Source of the DNA: Maribacter sp044594925
Lineage (GTDB): Bacteria > Bacteroidota > Bacteroidia > Flavobacteriales > Flavobacteriaceae
Length of the DNA: 64,000 nucleotides
Assembly (NCBI RefSeq): GCF_044594925.1
Contig: NZ_CP138991.1
Span: 3,100,001 to 3,164,000, forward strand
Reading direction: 5' to 3'
Shown here: positions 17,223-27,700 of the stretch, one piece after another
Numbering within the stretch: position 1 is the first letter of the stretch
Layout of the letters: every line of letters begins with the position of its first letter
Made by a program: the position numbers and the translations under genes
The notes under the pieces: generated by a model
Seen by the model: only the letters and a program-made list of their open reading frames with translations
Told to the model about the DNA's origin: nothing
Database searches by the model: none

Positions 17223-18416
17223 TTACTGGTCTAATATTGCAGCTATTCCGGGCAAGGTTTTACCCTCTAGACTTTCTAACATTGCACCTCCGCCAGTAGA
17301 AACATAGCTCACTTTTTCCTCAAAGCCGAATTGCTTTACCGCTGCAACGGAATCTCCTCCACCAACAAGGGAAAAAGCACCATTTTGTGTAGCTTGGTCT
17401 ATATAATTACCTACTGCTATAGTCCCCTTTGCAAAATTTTCCATTTCAAAAACGCCGACAGGTCCATTCCATAAGATTGTCTTGGAGTTCGTAATAACAT
17501 TTTTAAAGATTTCTAATGTCCTAGGGCCGGCATCAAGACCTTGCCAGCCATCGGGTATTTTATCAACATCAACCACTTGTGTTTGGGCGTCATTGCTAAA
17601 ATCGTTCGCGGCTAAAACATCCACAGGAATATGAACCTTGACTCCTTTTTCTTTAGCTTGTTTTAGAATATCCATAGCTAAGTCCATCTTATCATCCTCG
17701 CAAATAGAATCTCCAACTTTTCCTCCTTGTGCCTTTATAAAGGTATAGGTCATTCCGCCACCGATAATTAAATCGTCCACTTTATCAAGGATATTTTCGA
17801 TAATGGTTATTTTAGAAGACACCTTTGCCCCACCTAAAATAGCCAGCACGGGCTTTTCCCCAGTCCGCATCACTTTTTCGATGGCATCTATCTCTTTAGC
17901 CAACAAATAACCGAAACACTTAGCGCCCTCAAAATATTTAGCCACAACAGTAGTGGATGCATGTGCTCTATGCGCCGTTCCAAAAGCATCGTTCACGTAT
18001 ATATCACCAAGCTTTGAAAGCTTTTCAGCAAAAGACTCATCGCCTTTTTCCTCTTCCGCATGATATCTTAGGTTTTCTAGTAAAAGCACCTCGCCGTCCT
18101 GCAGTTCTTGAACTGCTTTTTCAGCCTCATCGCCCACACAGTCTTCAACGAATTTTACCGAGACGCCGATAATATCCGAAACTTTAGCACAAATATGTTT
18201 TAATGACATATCTGGATTGCGTACTCCTTTTGGTCTGCCCAGATGACTCATAAGTACAGCACTACCTCCATCTTCTAAAACTTTTATAATCGTTGGTTTC
18301 GCCGCTTCTATTCGGTTGGCATCAGCAACTTCAAAGTCATCATTCAAAGGAACATTAAAATCAACTCGAATAAGCGCTTTTTTGTTTTCAAAATTATAAT
18401 CGTCCAATAGCTTCAT
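17223..18416 (-). CDS. pgk: Phosphoglycerate kinase
   Basis: A 397-residue glycolytic enzyme that transfers phosphate from 1,3-bisphosphoglycerate to ADP. It starts MKLLDDYNFENKKALIRVDFNVPL, with the substrate-binding RVDFNVP motif. Further motifs are LMSHLGRPKG, LAILGGAKVSSKI and the C-terminal GGGDSVAAVKQFG nucleotide loop. The ATG at 18414-18416 is preferred over the one at 18443, which would add nine unconserved residues and overlap the candidate promoter element. Single-gene unit, divergent from holB. Confidence 0.96.
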   Translation of the reverse strand: MKLLDDYNFENKKALIRVDFNVPLNDDFEVADANRIEAAKPTIIKVLEDGGSAVLMSHLGRPKGVRNPDMSLKHICAKVSDIIGVSVKFVEDCVGDEAEKAVQELQDGEVLLLENLRYHAEEEKGDESFAEKLSKLGDIYVNDAFGTAHRAHASTTVVAKYFEGAKCFGYLLAKEIDAIEKVMRTGEKPVLAILGGAKVSSKITIIENILDKVDDLIIGGGMTYTFIKAQGGKVGDSICEDDKMDLAMDILKQAKEKGVKVHIPVDVLAANDFSNDAQTQVVDVDKIPDGWQGLDAGPRTLEIFKNVITNSKTILWNGPVGVFEMENFAKGTIAVGNYIDQATQNGAFSLVGGGDSVAAVKQFGFEEKVSYVSTGGGAMLESLEGKTLPGIAAILDQ

Positions 18417-18440
18417 GACATTTCTGCTTTTTATGAGTAA

Positions 18441-18448
18441 CAAATGTA
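18441..18448 (-). promoter_or_regulatory. Candidate -7 element of pgk
   Basis: Minus-strand TACATTTG is an exact TANNTTTG match, 24 bp before the chosen ATG. No -33 TTG at standard spacing was seen. Confidence 0.45.
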
Positions 18449-18529
18449 AAGATTAATGGGGATGAGATAAAGTACTGAACAAGATTATTTGTATAAAAAA
18501 GGTAATTCCTTAATGGGTCAAAAAACGAC

Positions 18530-18537
18530 TATATTTG
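18530..18537 (+). promoter_or_regulatory. Candidate -7 element of holB
   Basis: TATATTTG fits TANNTTTG but ends 5 bp before the ATG at 18543, implying a very short or absent leader. Sequence match only. Confidence 0.3.
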
Positions 18538-18542
18538 ACTTT

Positions 18543-19706
18543 ATGTTGTTCAAAGATATTTTAGGGTTAGCCCATATAAAGAATCACTTGGCACTCAGTG
18601 CAGATGCCGGAAGAATACCACACGCCCAACTATTCGTAGGTCCAGAAGGCTCGGGCACCTTACCCATGGCATTGGCCTATGCGCAGTATATTGTTTGTGA
18701 CAACAAGAATGGAGAAAATTTGGAAGGTGCGGTGAACTGTAATCTAAAATTCGATTCTTTTTCCCACCCAGATGTTCATTTTGCTTTTCCGGTTGCAAAT
18801 TCTGACAAGGTGAAAAGCCATGCAGTGAGTAATCATTATATACAGGAGTGGCGACAGTTTGTAAGCGAGCAACCTTACGGCAACCTTTTTGATTGGTACC
18901 GTCTTATCGATATTGAAAAGAAGCAAGGACAAATAGGGGTTGATGAAGCACTGGACGTGGTGAAAAAATTATCCCTAAAGTCCTATGAAGGAGGCTATAA
19001 GGTGATGTTGATATGGATGGCGGAACGCATGAATAATGCCGCAGCCAATAAACTTTTAAAACTTATTGAAGAACCTCCTGAAAAAACGGTGTTTCTTTTG
19101 CTTTGTGAGGACGAAGAGCAAATAATCCAAACCATTAGGTCTAGATGCCAGGTGTTGCACTTCCCTCCGTTATCCGAAGATGCCATTACAAAAGCTTTGA
19201 TTGAAAAAGGAGCAAACAAACAGGAAGCTATTCGTATTGCACATGAGGCCAATGGAAACTTTAACAAGGCCATTGATCTACTAAATGAGGATTCGGAGGA
19301 TTTAGTCTTCGAGAAATGGTTCGTTCAATGGGTTCGCACTGCATTTAAGGCCAAAGGCAATAAAGGCGCCATCCATGAGCTCATTCTTTGGAGTGAAGAG
19401 CTTGCAAAAACAGGAAGAGAGGTTCAAAAAAAATTCTTACATTATTGTATAACGGTAATGCGTCAAGCGATGCTCATAAACTATGGTGCAGAAAAACTAG
19501 CCTATATAAAAATTCATGATACTGGTTTTCAATTAAAGAAGTTCGCTCCCTTTGTTCATGAGAACAATATTATCATTATAACCGAGGAATTAGAAAAAGC
19601 TATTTATCACATTGAAAGAAACGGTAATGCCAAAATAGTTTTTACGGATCTATCCATAAAGCTTACACGGCTCCTACATAAAAAACCAAACCAACTAAAG
19701 ACATGA
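18543..19706 (+). CDS. holB: DNA polymerase III subunit delta prime (clamp-loader type)
   Basis: A 387-residue AAA+-type clamp-loader protein. The N-terminal FKDILGLAHIKNHL and HAQLFVGPEGSGT segments match DnaX/HolB proteins. In the P-loop position the lysine is replaced (GPEGSGT), as expected for delta prime, which does not hydrolyse ATP. NNAAANKLLKLIEEPPEKTVFLL and IRSRCQVLHF are classic family blocks. The ATG at 18543 is chosen because family members begin at MLFxDIxG; upstream ATGs give unconserved residues. It overlaps the DoxX gene by 4 bases (ATGA), so the two are coupled. Confidence 0.92.
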   Translation: MLFKDILGLAHIKNHLALSADAGRIPHAQLFVGPEGSGTLPMALAYAQYIVCDNKNGENLEGAVNCNLKFDSFSHPDVHFAFPVANSDKVKSHAVSNHYIQEWRQFVSEQPYGNLFDWYRLIDIEKKQGQIGVDEALDVVKKLSLKSYEGGYKVMLIWMAERMNNAAANKLLKLIEEPPEKTVFLLLCEDEEQIIQTIRSRCQVLHFPPLSEDAITKALIEKGANKQEAIRIAHEANGNFNKAIDLLNEDSEDLVFEKWFVQWVRTAFKAKGNKGAIHELILWSEELAKTGREVQKKFLHYCITVMRQAMLINYGAEKLAYIKIHDTGFQLKKFAPFVHENNIIIITEELEKAIYHIERNGNAKIVFTDLSIKLTRLLHKKPNQLKT

Positions 19707-20098
19707 AATCACTTTTAGACCATACTGCGGAAATTTTATTGTTGTTATTCTTGATCATTACTTTTTTACAAAGTGGGATCGATAAGATTATAGATTGGAA
19801 GGGGAATCTTAGTTGGCTAAAAGGCCATTTTGCAGAGACCCCATTAAATAATATGGTTCCCCTGCTACTTGGTACCGTATTGCTCACAGAAATAGTTGCG
19901 GGAATTCTTTGTTTCGTGGGTATAATACAGATTGCTATGAGAGGCAATACTACAATGGCTCTATATGGTGCCATAGTGTCTTGTCTTGCGTTATTAATGT
20001 TGTTGTTCGGGCAGCGAATAGCTAAAGATTATGAAGGCGCCAGAACCATAGCGGTATATTTTATTCCTGCTATATTCTTGGTCTTTCTGTTACAATAA
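19703..20098 (+). CDS. DoxX family membrane protein
   Basis: A 131-residue protein with four hydrophobic segments (about 8-28, 50-73, 82-104 and 112-130) in the layout of DoxX-like proteins, with an FLQSGIDKIIDW segment near the first span. Functions in the family are diverse (redox or quinone-linked, mostly unclear). It overlaps holB by 4 bases, so translation is probably coupled, though no functional link to replication is evident. It ends just before a terminator. Confidence 0.75.
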   Translation: MKSLLDHTAEILLLLFLIITFLQSGIDKIIDWKGNLSWLKGHFAETPLNNMVPLLLGTVLLTEIVAGILCFVGIIQIAMRGNTTMALYGAIVSCLALLMLLFGQRIAKDYEGARTIAVYFIPAIFLVFLLQ

Positions 20099-20101
20099 AA
20101 T

Positions 20102-20121
20102 CCTCCGATGGAGGTTTTTTT
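20102..20121 (+). terminator. Terminator of holB-doxX
   Basis: CCTCC/GGAGG stem (20102-20106 with 20110-20114), 3-nt loop and a T7 tail, beginning 4 bp after the doxX stop. Confidence 0.8.
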
Positions 20122-20122
20122 A

Positions 20123-20165
20123 GAGGCATCGAACGCCCCGAACACTCAGGGGAACCGCTGTACAA
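20123..20165 (-). repeat. Degenerate partial copy of the tRNA-Cys 3' half
   Basis: GAGGCATCGA (20123-20132) and GAACCGCTGTACAA (20152-20165) are exact copies of 20208-20217 and 20226-20239 in the intact tRNA-Cys, in the same order and strand. About 11 extra bases lie between them, containing a CCCC/GGGG hairpin. It looks like a remnant of the acceptor and T arm, as left by tandem duplication or by integration of an element at the tRNA 3' end. Confidence 0.6.
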
Positions 20166-20173
20166 AACACCCG

Positions 20174-20203
20174 AAAAACAAAAAACCTTCCAAAAAGGAA
20201 GGT
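20174..20203 (-). terminator. Terminator of folB/tRNA-Cys unit
   Basis: On the minus strand, ACCTTCC/GGAAGGT (20203-20197 with 20191-20185), 5-nt loop, followed by a T-rich run. It lies just beyond the tRNA 3' end. Confidence 0.85.
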
Positions 20204-20205
20204 CT

Positions 20206-20279
20206 TGGAGGCATCGAGCGGATTCGAACCGCTGTACAAGCTTTTGCAGAGCTGTGCCTAGCCACTCGGCCACGATGCC
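20206..20279 (-). tRNA. tRNA-Cys (anticodon GCA)
   Basis: A 74-nt cloverleaf. The acceptor stem GGCATCG/CGATGCC pairs 20279-20273 with 20216-20210. The anticodon loop is CUGCAAA with GCA at 20247-20245, and the T arm holds GGTTCGAATCC. The discriminator base is U (20209), as required by CysRS, and CCA is encoded at 20208-20206. It has its own promoter and terminator. Confidence 0.97.
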
Positions 20280-20294
20280 ATAATTTATGGACTG

Positions 20295-20325
20295 CAAAGG
20301 TAGCACCTTATTACAAGGTTTCAAA
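20295..20325 (-). promoter_or_regulatory. Promoter of tRNA-Cys (-33 TTTG, -7 TACCTTTG)
   Basis: On the minus strand, TTTG (20325-20322) and TACCTTTG (20302-20295) are separated by 19 bp, the standard Bacteroidetes spacing. The -7 element ends 15 bp before the mature tRNA 5' end. This is one of the two best-formed housekeeping promoters in the window. Confidence 0.75.
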
Positions 20326-20334
20326 AATATATAA

Positions 20335-20694
20335 TCAGGATCTTTTAGATTTTAGAATTACCGTAACCTTTTCAACATCACCATTGATAGGAGGGTTTAC
20401 TTTGGAGACTGCTACTTTCGAGCTTTCGACAGTTGGTAACTCTTGAAATATACGGTCATTTATTCTTTTAACAACGTGCTCCAAAAGTTTAGAAGGTATC
20501 GCCATTTCCTCTTTTACGATGTGGTTAATATGAACATAATCTACGGTATCATTCAAACTATCGGTAGAAGCTGCTTTAGACAGGTCTGCTTTAACAGCTA
20601 TATTCACTAGATAATCACTCCCCAATTGTGTTTCTTGAGGTAGACAACCGTGATAAGCGTAAACTCTAATATTTTCTACAAGGACTGTTCCCAT
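20335..20694 (-). CDS. folB: Dihydroneopterin aldolase
   Basis: A 119-residue FolB-type protein, folate pathway, splitting dihydroneopterin into hydroxymethyl-dihydropterin and glycolaldehyde. Motifs are VENIRVYAYHGCLPQET (active-site loop with Glu), the LNDTVDYVHI strand and the C-terminal VAVSKVNPPI with the catalytic Lys. Length is normal (about 120). It sits just upstream of tRNA-Cys on the same strand, 46 bp after the SprF gene. No dedicated promoter is obvious. Confidence 0.93.
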   Translation of the reverse strand: MGTVLVENIRVYAYHGCLPQETQLGSDYLVNIAVKADLSKAASTDSLNDTVDYVHINHIVKEEMAIPSKLLEHVVKRINDRIFQELPTVESSKVAVSKVNPPINGDVEKVTVILKSKRS

Positions 20695-20740
20695 TTGTTA
20701 CTATTATAAGGCGTAAACTTAAAACAAATGAAACAATTTT

Positions 20741-21694
20741 TTAGTACGTACACCTACAATTACTGATTCCTTGGAAAAGATCTACCCCTAGGGTTACCAC
20801 GTGGGTTCCTGTACTGTAACCAAGTAATTCGTTAAGAATAATTTGGTAGGAATAACCAAAGTAAAAATTACTCTTCTTTAATCCTGCTATAGGTGCAATG
20901 TATAAGGGGTCGCCAATCTGGTCGTTTAGAAAACGATAGGTAAGGCCTGCGTAATAATAGTCTTCAAAATCGTACCATCTGAACTTTACGTTTAAATCGG
21001 TAACGGAACGGCCGTCGCTCTCAAAAAGTTGAAAAAATACCGATGGTTCTATTTCTAAATTACTGTTTTTACTTTTACTATATCTATATCCTGTATAGAG
21101 GTAATAATTACGTAACCTATTAGGCTCAAAAATAGGGTTGAACTTGGTTAGGTCCTTGTCAATTAAATTTGAAGCGTTCGCGCTAATGTAAAACTTATCA
21201 TACCTGTACAAAAGACCAACATCAAAGTTATGGTTCGTAGTAGCCCTATCGTCTGTTACACTAGGGTCCAAAGCATCGAAATTCTCAATATCTATTCTAA
21301 ACTGGTTAAAATTATATGAAATACCGAATGATAAAAATTCATCATCGTACCTGTCCAATGTTAAGTGATGCGCAAATGAAACACGTGCGCCCCTTTGCTT
21401 TGTTTCTCCGTTACTATCGTTGTATAGTAAAGCGCCAATACCGGATTTTTCTCCCACCCGCATATCAGCTGCTAAAGATTGCGTATCCGGAGCATCTTTA
21501 ATTCCAACCCACTGCGTTAACCCGTTAACACGAATTTTTACATGGTCGCCTATACCAGCGTAGGTCGGGGACATCACAAAAGGATTGTCTGCCAAATATT
21601 GAGACAACTGGGGGATCGTCAGCTCCTGACCTTTAAGGGCGAAGGCACTTATTAAGAAGGCCAAGGTCAATAATTTATTTCGCATAATTTTCAA
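20741..21694 (-). CDS. sprF: PorP/SprF family T9SS membrane protein (SprF-like)
   Basis: A 317-residue outer-membrane beta-barrel protein with a signal peptide ending at ALKGQ. It opens with the family hallmark PQLSQYLADNPFVMSPTYAG and is then rich in alternating beta strands, ending LGVDLFQG. In Flavobacterium, SprF is needed to secrete the adhesin SprB and is encoded right after it. Here the gene follows the 4928-residue adhesin by 9 bp, the same arrangement. The symbol rests on family plus position. Confidence 0.88.
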   Translation of the reverse strand: MKIMRNKLLTLAFLISAFALKGQELTIPQLSQYLADNPFVMSPTYAGIGDHVKIRVNGLTQWVGIKDAPDTQSLAADMRVGEKSGIGALLYNDSNGETKQRGARVSFAHHLTLDRYDDEFLSFGISYNFNQFRIDIENFDALDPSVTDDRATTNHNFDVGLLYRYDKFYISANASNLIDKDLTKFNPIFEPNRLRNYYLYTGYRYSKSKNSNLEIEPSVFFQLFESDGRSVTDLNVKFRWYDFEDYYYAGLTYRFLNDQIGDPLYIAPIAGLKKSNFYFGYSYQIILNELLGYSTGTHVVTLGVDLFQGISNCRCTY

Positions 21695-21703
21695 GGTTAA
21701 GTT

Positions 21704-24700
21704 CTATCTGTATAAGGTAAAGTGGCCAACAAATTCTCTGTTGTCCTCATCTCCGTTAAGCTTTATAACGTACCAATAATCGCCTGTTGGCAGTTCGCTT
21801 TGGTTGTACAGGCCATCCCATCCGGCATCATTTAAGCCCATTCGGTAAACCTCCCTACCATAACGATCAAAAATGATGGTTAGTATCTCTGGAAAGGCCT
21901 CTTGATTCCTAGGTAGCCAAGCGTCGTTTTGACCATCGCCATCAGGAGTAAAGAAATTAGGTATTTCTATATCTATAAACTCCATGAAAATATTGGCCTG
22001 GGCCTCACATCCGTTCTCATCCACCACGGTTACCACATAGGTATCTGTTCTTCTAATGATGAAAGTATTTTCCGCGCCATTGTCCCTATCATCAAAGTAG
22101 AAGGTATATCCTTCTCTTCCTCCTGCTGCAGTTGCCGTAATCTCATTAATTCCGCTCTGCTCTAATGTCAACGTAAGTGGTTCAAAGTTTTCTATCTCAA
22201 AATCAAACGTTTGTACACATCCATTGGCATGCGCTATGGCTATGTAGTGCATTCCAGGAACAGAATTTCTAAAGTCTGGATTAAGTTGCATATCCGCAGG
22301 GTCTGTTGAATCCAGCGCATAGAGCACGTCACCAATTATCGTTTGGTCTTCTAACGTAATGTTTACGTAATTATCCGGTGCGTCTCCAGAGCATTCATAT
22401 ATAGGCTCAATTGTGGCATTTAAATTAACGCCCGGCGTAATATCTACAACAATATTCGCTTCGCATCCATTTGCATCTCTAACGAAAACTAAATAATTAT
22501 CACCTGGCAGGCCATTAAAAACTGTTCTGTCCTGAACATAGTCCGCATCGCTATTAGAATTCAGACTTGTACTATATGGAGCTGTACCTCCCGTAATATT
22601 TAATGTAATTGAACCGTCACTACTTCCCTCACAAACTTCTGGAAGAATAGTGGCGTCAATTTGTAGCATGGTCGGTTCGGTAATCGTGTACTGCAATTGT
22701 TCAAAACACCCGTTCTGGTCTTGAGCAATAACCGTGTAGTCACCTGGTGCTAGATCCGCAAACGTATTTTCATTATCGAACTGGTTCAGGTTTGGAGAAA
22801 TTGCGTATTGATATCCTCCTGCACCGCCAGAAAGTGTTACGGTAATACTACCGTCTTCTTCACCTGTACAACTAACATTTATGATGTCTTCTGTATAACT
22901 TAAAGGGGTAGGTTCAATAATTTCTACACGTTCTGCAGAGACCGTACAATCTTCACTAGTTACATTCACAAAATAAATACCTGCTGACAACCCTGTAAAT
23001 TCACCAAGCATTTGAGGTCCGGCAATTCTTGAGGCTGCGCTCAAAGATACGTCGGTGTAAAGTTCATACTGGTAATTTCCTAGTCCGCCAGAAGCATCTG
23101 CATAAATTATAGCAGTGCTTTCTCCAGTACAATTAATTACAGCTGCCGAACTATCAACATCCAAAATCAAAGGCATAATCGGGTCTTCTGTAATCTCATT
23201 GGATTCTATAGAAGCACAGTTGAAGGAATCTTGTACGAAATAACTATAGGTTCCGGCACCAATATTAGAGAACACATGGGTGTTTGGACCGTTTAACTCA
23301 TTAAAAGCACTGAACGTATTGCCGTCCATGCTGAAACTATAAGGTCCTGTTCCTCCTGTTGCGGTTAATTCCAATTCCGCTTGTGTAGCGCAAGTCAAAG
23401 CACTTGTTCTAATTAATTGGGCAGAAACCTCCGTCGGATCTATAATCTGAATTCTATTTGACTCTGCCTCACAATTATTATCATCTAGAACCGTAACACT
23501 ATAGAATCCTGCGCCTAAGTTGTCAAAAGTTGGCGATGCCTGTGGAACCGATATTGGCTGAGCAGTTGTACTGGTCATATCCGGATACACATTCAATTGA
23601 TATTGATAGACAGGTGTAACGTTCCTAGCTCCAACTGATGCTGTTATAGAAGCTGTATCATCGCCATAACAAACCAAAGTGCTGGCAGAAATAGTAGCTA
23701 TAATATCATCTGGACGAACAAGGGTAATGTTCCCTGTATCCGTGTATAAACACCCAAAACTATCCGCTACGGTTATATCAAAGTTACCCGCTGACAATCC
23801 ACTGAACAAGAAAGCGCTCACATTCGTCCGTACATAAGGGGCTTGGCCTGTTGTAGTATTTGTCAAAGTAATGGTGTAAGGCCCATTTCCTCCTTCCGGG
23901 TTCACCAGGACGCTACCTTGATCATTAGAACAGCTTACGCTAGATTCAATGCTGATTACAGCACTTATTGGAGCTTCGGGCGCTATAATGGTAATGACAT
24001 TAGAGTTTTCAACACAGAAAGGCGCCTCGGTTTGCGTAATTGTTACATAATAAGAACCTCCTGGAAGACCTGTTATTGGAGGCAACGCAGTGGCCGTATT
24101 CCCATTACCGGATTGTCCTGCAATAGGATTGTTATTAGCATCGAATACTTGATAGTCATAAGCTCCTACATAATCTGTGATTCCCACACTAAAGCTTCCG
24201 TCATCAATACCATTGTTTAAGCATTCCTCATCCGTAAGTTTTGTGGCAACCACCTGCATTTCCAATGGCTCTTCTATGGTGTGTACCGAATCAATTGTAC
24301 ATCCTGTGTCCAAATTGCTGACGCTTATGCTATAATTGCCAGCTCCAAGTCCTGTGAATAAACCAGTACTATTAGTATCTGTATATGTTACGTTAATGCC
24401 ATTGATGACAAAATTTAAATTAGGTGTTGCCAAAGCTGGGTTAATCGTAAGGTTTACCTGAATTTGAGCATCATTGCCAGGATTACAGGTAACAGGGGCT
24501 ACATCTGTAATAACAGGATTGATTATTTCAATAAATGGGTCTATAGTTTCCGTGATTATAGGACTAGCACAACCATTATCATCAAATGCAGTTATTTCAT
24601 AGACTCCCCCAGCGTAATTAGTTTCTACATAAATAGCATTTGAACCATCCTGTACAACAGTTGCCGTAGTCGTATTTACAAATCTGTACCTGACAAAATT

Positions 24701-27700
24701 GTTAGAACCACCCGATAGGGTTGAGGTGTCAACAGAGATACTTGCCGTATTCGCATTGTTACCAACAGTACACGCAAACTGCTGTATGTTTGCTGTAAAA
24801 CTAGAAACTACATTGGGCTGCCTTATGACTTGGGTAATATCGCTATTACATCCATTAGGAGATGCTACTCTTATCGTGTACGTAATGCCAGCAATGGAAC
24901 CTTCCAAACCGGTGAAAACTGCTGTTGCATCCGTATTGCTTGAAGCATTAATCGGGAATGCAGCGCTACTACCCGGACCAGCTATAATAGTAAAGGTATA
25001 AGGTCCTATTCCATTGTCTGGGCTCGCATTTACAGTAATAGTGCCGTCACTGGCTCCATTACAAGTGACATCCGTAAAATCATCAACACTTATGTTTGGT
25101 ACGACAGCAGGTTCTAATCGCTGGGTTACCGTAGTACTACAGGTATGACCTGTGGCGGTATCCGTTATCGTAAATACATAGTCCCCTACCATAGTTAAGT
25201 TTGTAAACGTTGCTGTTGCACTTCCTAAAACTGCAGGTTGTGGTGTAGAAGCATCAGGAAAGGCAACTGTATAGTCAAATGTTCCAGAGCCTCCGGTCTG
25301 CGTTACCGTGATTTCGCCACCAGAGTTACAATCTATGGTTTTATCAATAGTAGCACTTGGAGAAATAACTTCATATAAAATTGTAGCCGAGGTTGTTGCG
25401 GCACAGGTAAGTTGATCGGTAATCTGTACCTCATAGGATCCTGCACCTAATCCAGAAAAAGTTGTTGTCGCTTGTGGTGCTCCGAACAAGCTTCCGTTTC
25501 GCAGTAATTGATAGGTATAATTACTTCCCTGACCTCCTGTTACACTTACCACCTCGATCTCTCCAGAGAAATCAGTACAATTTCCTGTATTAACCTGTAA
25601 GTTCGCAGAGATAGGCTCTGGGTTTATTAAGGTTACATCTGTTAATCGCTGCATACAATCGTTCTGGTCTTTAATCCAGACCTGATAATCCGTTCCGGGA
25701 GTTACTGATCCTGCAAGGGCCGTAAATCTTGGGTTGGCTACAAAACTTCCTATTGCTGGTGATGGGTCCGTAGCTAGTCCTACAAAATAGGTGTATGTTC
25801 CCCAACCGCCTTGCGCATCAATAACTTCAATTACTCCATCGTTAAAGGCACAGGTAATAGGTTCTACCTGTGTATTTCCGGTAATTGGACCATTAGGGCC
25901 AGCAATAGCAAAGAAATCTGTTGTTGTACAGTTAGGATTACTGTCTTGGACAATAGCTACCCTGTACTCTCCCTCTCCTAAGGCGAAAGGTGTTGTAGGG
26001 CCACTATTGACTGACACTCCACTAGCACCGACAATAAGAACATCGTCTCCTAAGGCAACCGTTCCTTGAGAGTCATATATTTGCCATGAGAATCCTCCGC
26101 TGTATGGATTAATTGGGTCATTGATCGCAAAACTCACCGAGCCATAAGTTCTATCACAAACAACATCAACAACTGTCGACGTTATTTCAAAATTATTTGG
26201 TTCACCCACCGTATGGGAAATTGAAACTACACAGTTGGTATTTATGTTTCTCACTTCAAAATTATGAGGCCCTGTACTTAAATTTGTAAATGTATTAGAT
26301 GCTCCGAACACACCACTCGGTAATTCTCTAAATTCATAGTTTGCCAGACCTGCCGGTGTGCTTGAGTCCGTTAGCGACCCAAAAGCGTTGATGGTGATAT
26401 TCTCTCCTACAATACATGAAATCGTTTGGTCTACCGTAATCGTAGCCGGCAGTAATTCGTCAAAAGGAGCTATGCTAGCCGACGCTGTACCTTGACAACC
26501 ATTGTCGTCAAAAACAATAATGGTATAATCTCCACCGAGCGTATTGGTTTCGATATAAGTATCGTTGGAACCGTCTTGAACAGGCGTTACCAAATCCAGG
26601 TTATTGAAGAATTGATAACGTACAAATGTATTGGAACCTCCGGTTACACCTTGAACAGAAATACTTGCATTGTTCTCATTATTTCCTGTAGTACATAAAA
26701 ATTCTACAGGTGTATTCATGGTTACCGCTATAGCACTTGGTTCGCCAATGGGTATTGCAACACTGTTCGTCGGACAATTATTGGCAGAAGATGCCGTGAT
26801 AGTTACAATATATCCTGCTCCTAATGTTGGCGCAAGACCTGTGAAGGTTGCGCTAGTATTTGTCGTGCTCGATGGGCTTATGTTAACACTACTACCATCC
26901 CTATCGGTAATCTCAAAAGTATAGGGTCCTATGGCATTATCTACAGCAGAAATAGTAATCGTACCATCGGTATCTCCGTTACAAGTTACATCCGTGGGAG
27001 CAATAGCATCCACAATAGGCTCCAATCTAACCGGAACCTCTACTGTAAAAGTTCTTGCAGGGCACGATGACCTGTTGTTATCATAAACCGATACCGTATA
27101 CGTTCCCGGTGTAGACGTTGTCCATTCTTCTGGTGAGGTCAGGGTTGTTCTTGTTTCGCTTTCTGGTCCGGCGATCTCATAGTCATAAGAACCCGAGCCG
27201 TCCGTAGCTTCAATGGTAATCACTGCATCCGGGCCATAAGGGTTAGGTGCGGACACTACTGTACAATCCAATAATTTTGTATTTGTTGCACTTGCCTCTA
27301 AGACAGGGTATATTTCTGCCGTATCCGTAGCAGTACATCCATTAGCATCTATGATCGAAATAGTATATGAGCCTACTGCGACGTTATTGAACGAACCTCC
27401 ATTATTAACATAAGATGTTCCTCCGTCAATAGAATATAAATATGGTGCGGTACCCCCACTTGCATTTATGGTAATTCCAAATGGTGTTGCACAATTTGAA
27501 GTGGTTACACTTGAAATGGTAGGGCTTTGAGAGATATCCATGGAGACCGTGTGCGACGGTAAAGTCGTCACAGGACAACTAAACTGGTCTGCAATCTCTA
27601 CGAGGACATTGAAAGGTGTTGCCGTTACATCGACCAAATTAGAAATAGGAACTTCTACTGGATTATCCGACGTAACTATATCGGCAATAAAGTTGACACT

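Noticed and set aside
20070..20324. Minus-strand open frame of 84 codons crossing the tRNA-Cys
   Set aside because: It runs through the tRNA and its terminator, with no protein-like features.
20798..20803. Other CACGTG cores (also at 7918, 21382 and 37332) as parS sites
   Set aside because: Flanking bases do not match TGTTN...NAACA; only the two sites by mnmG do.
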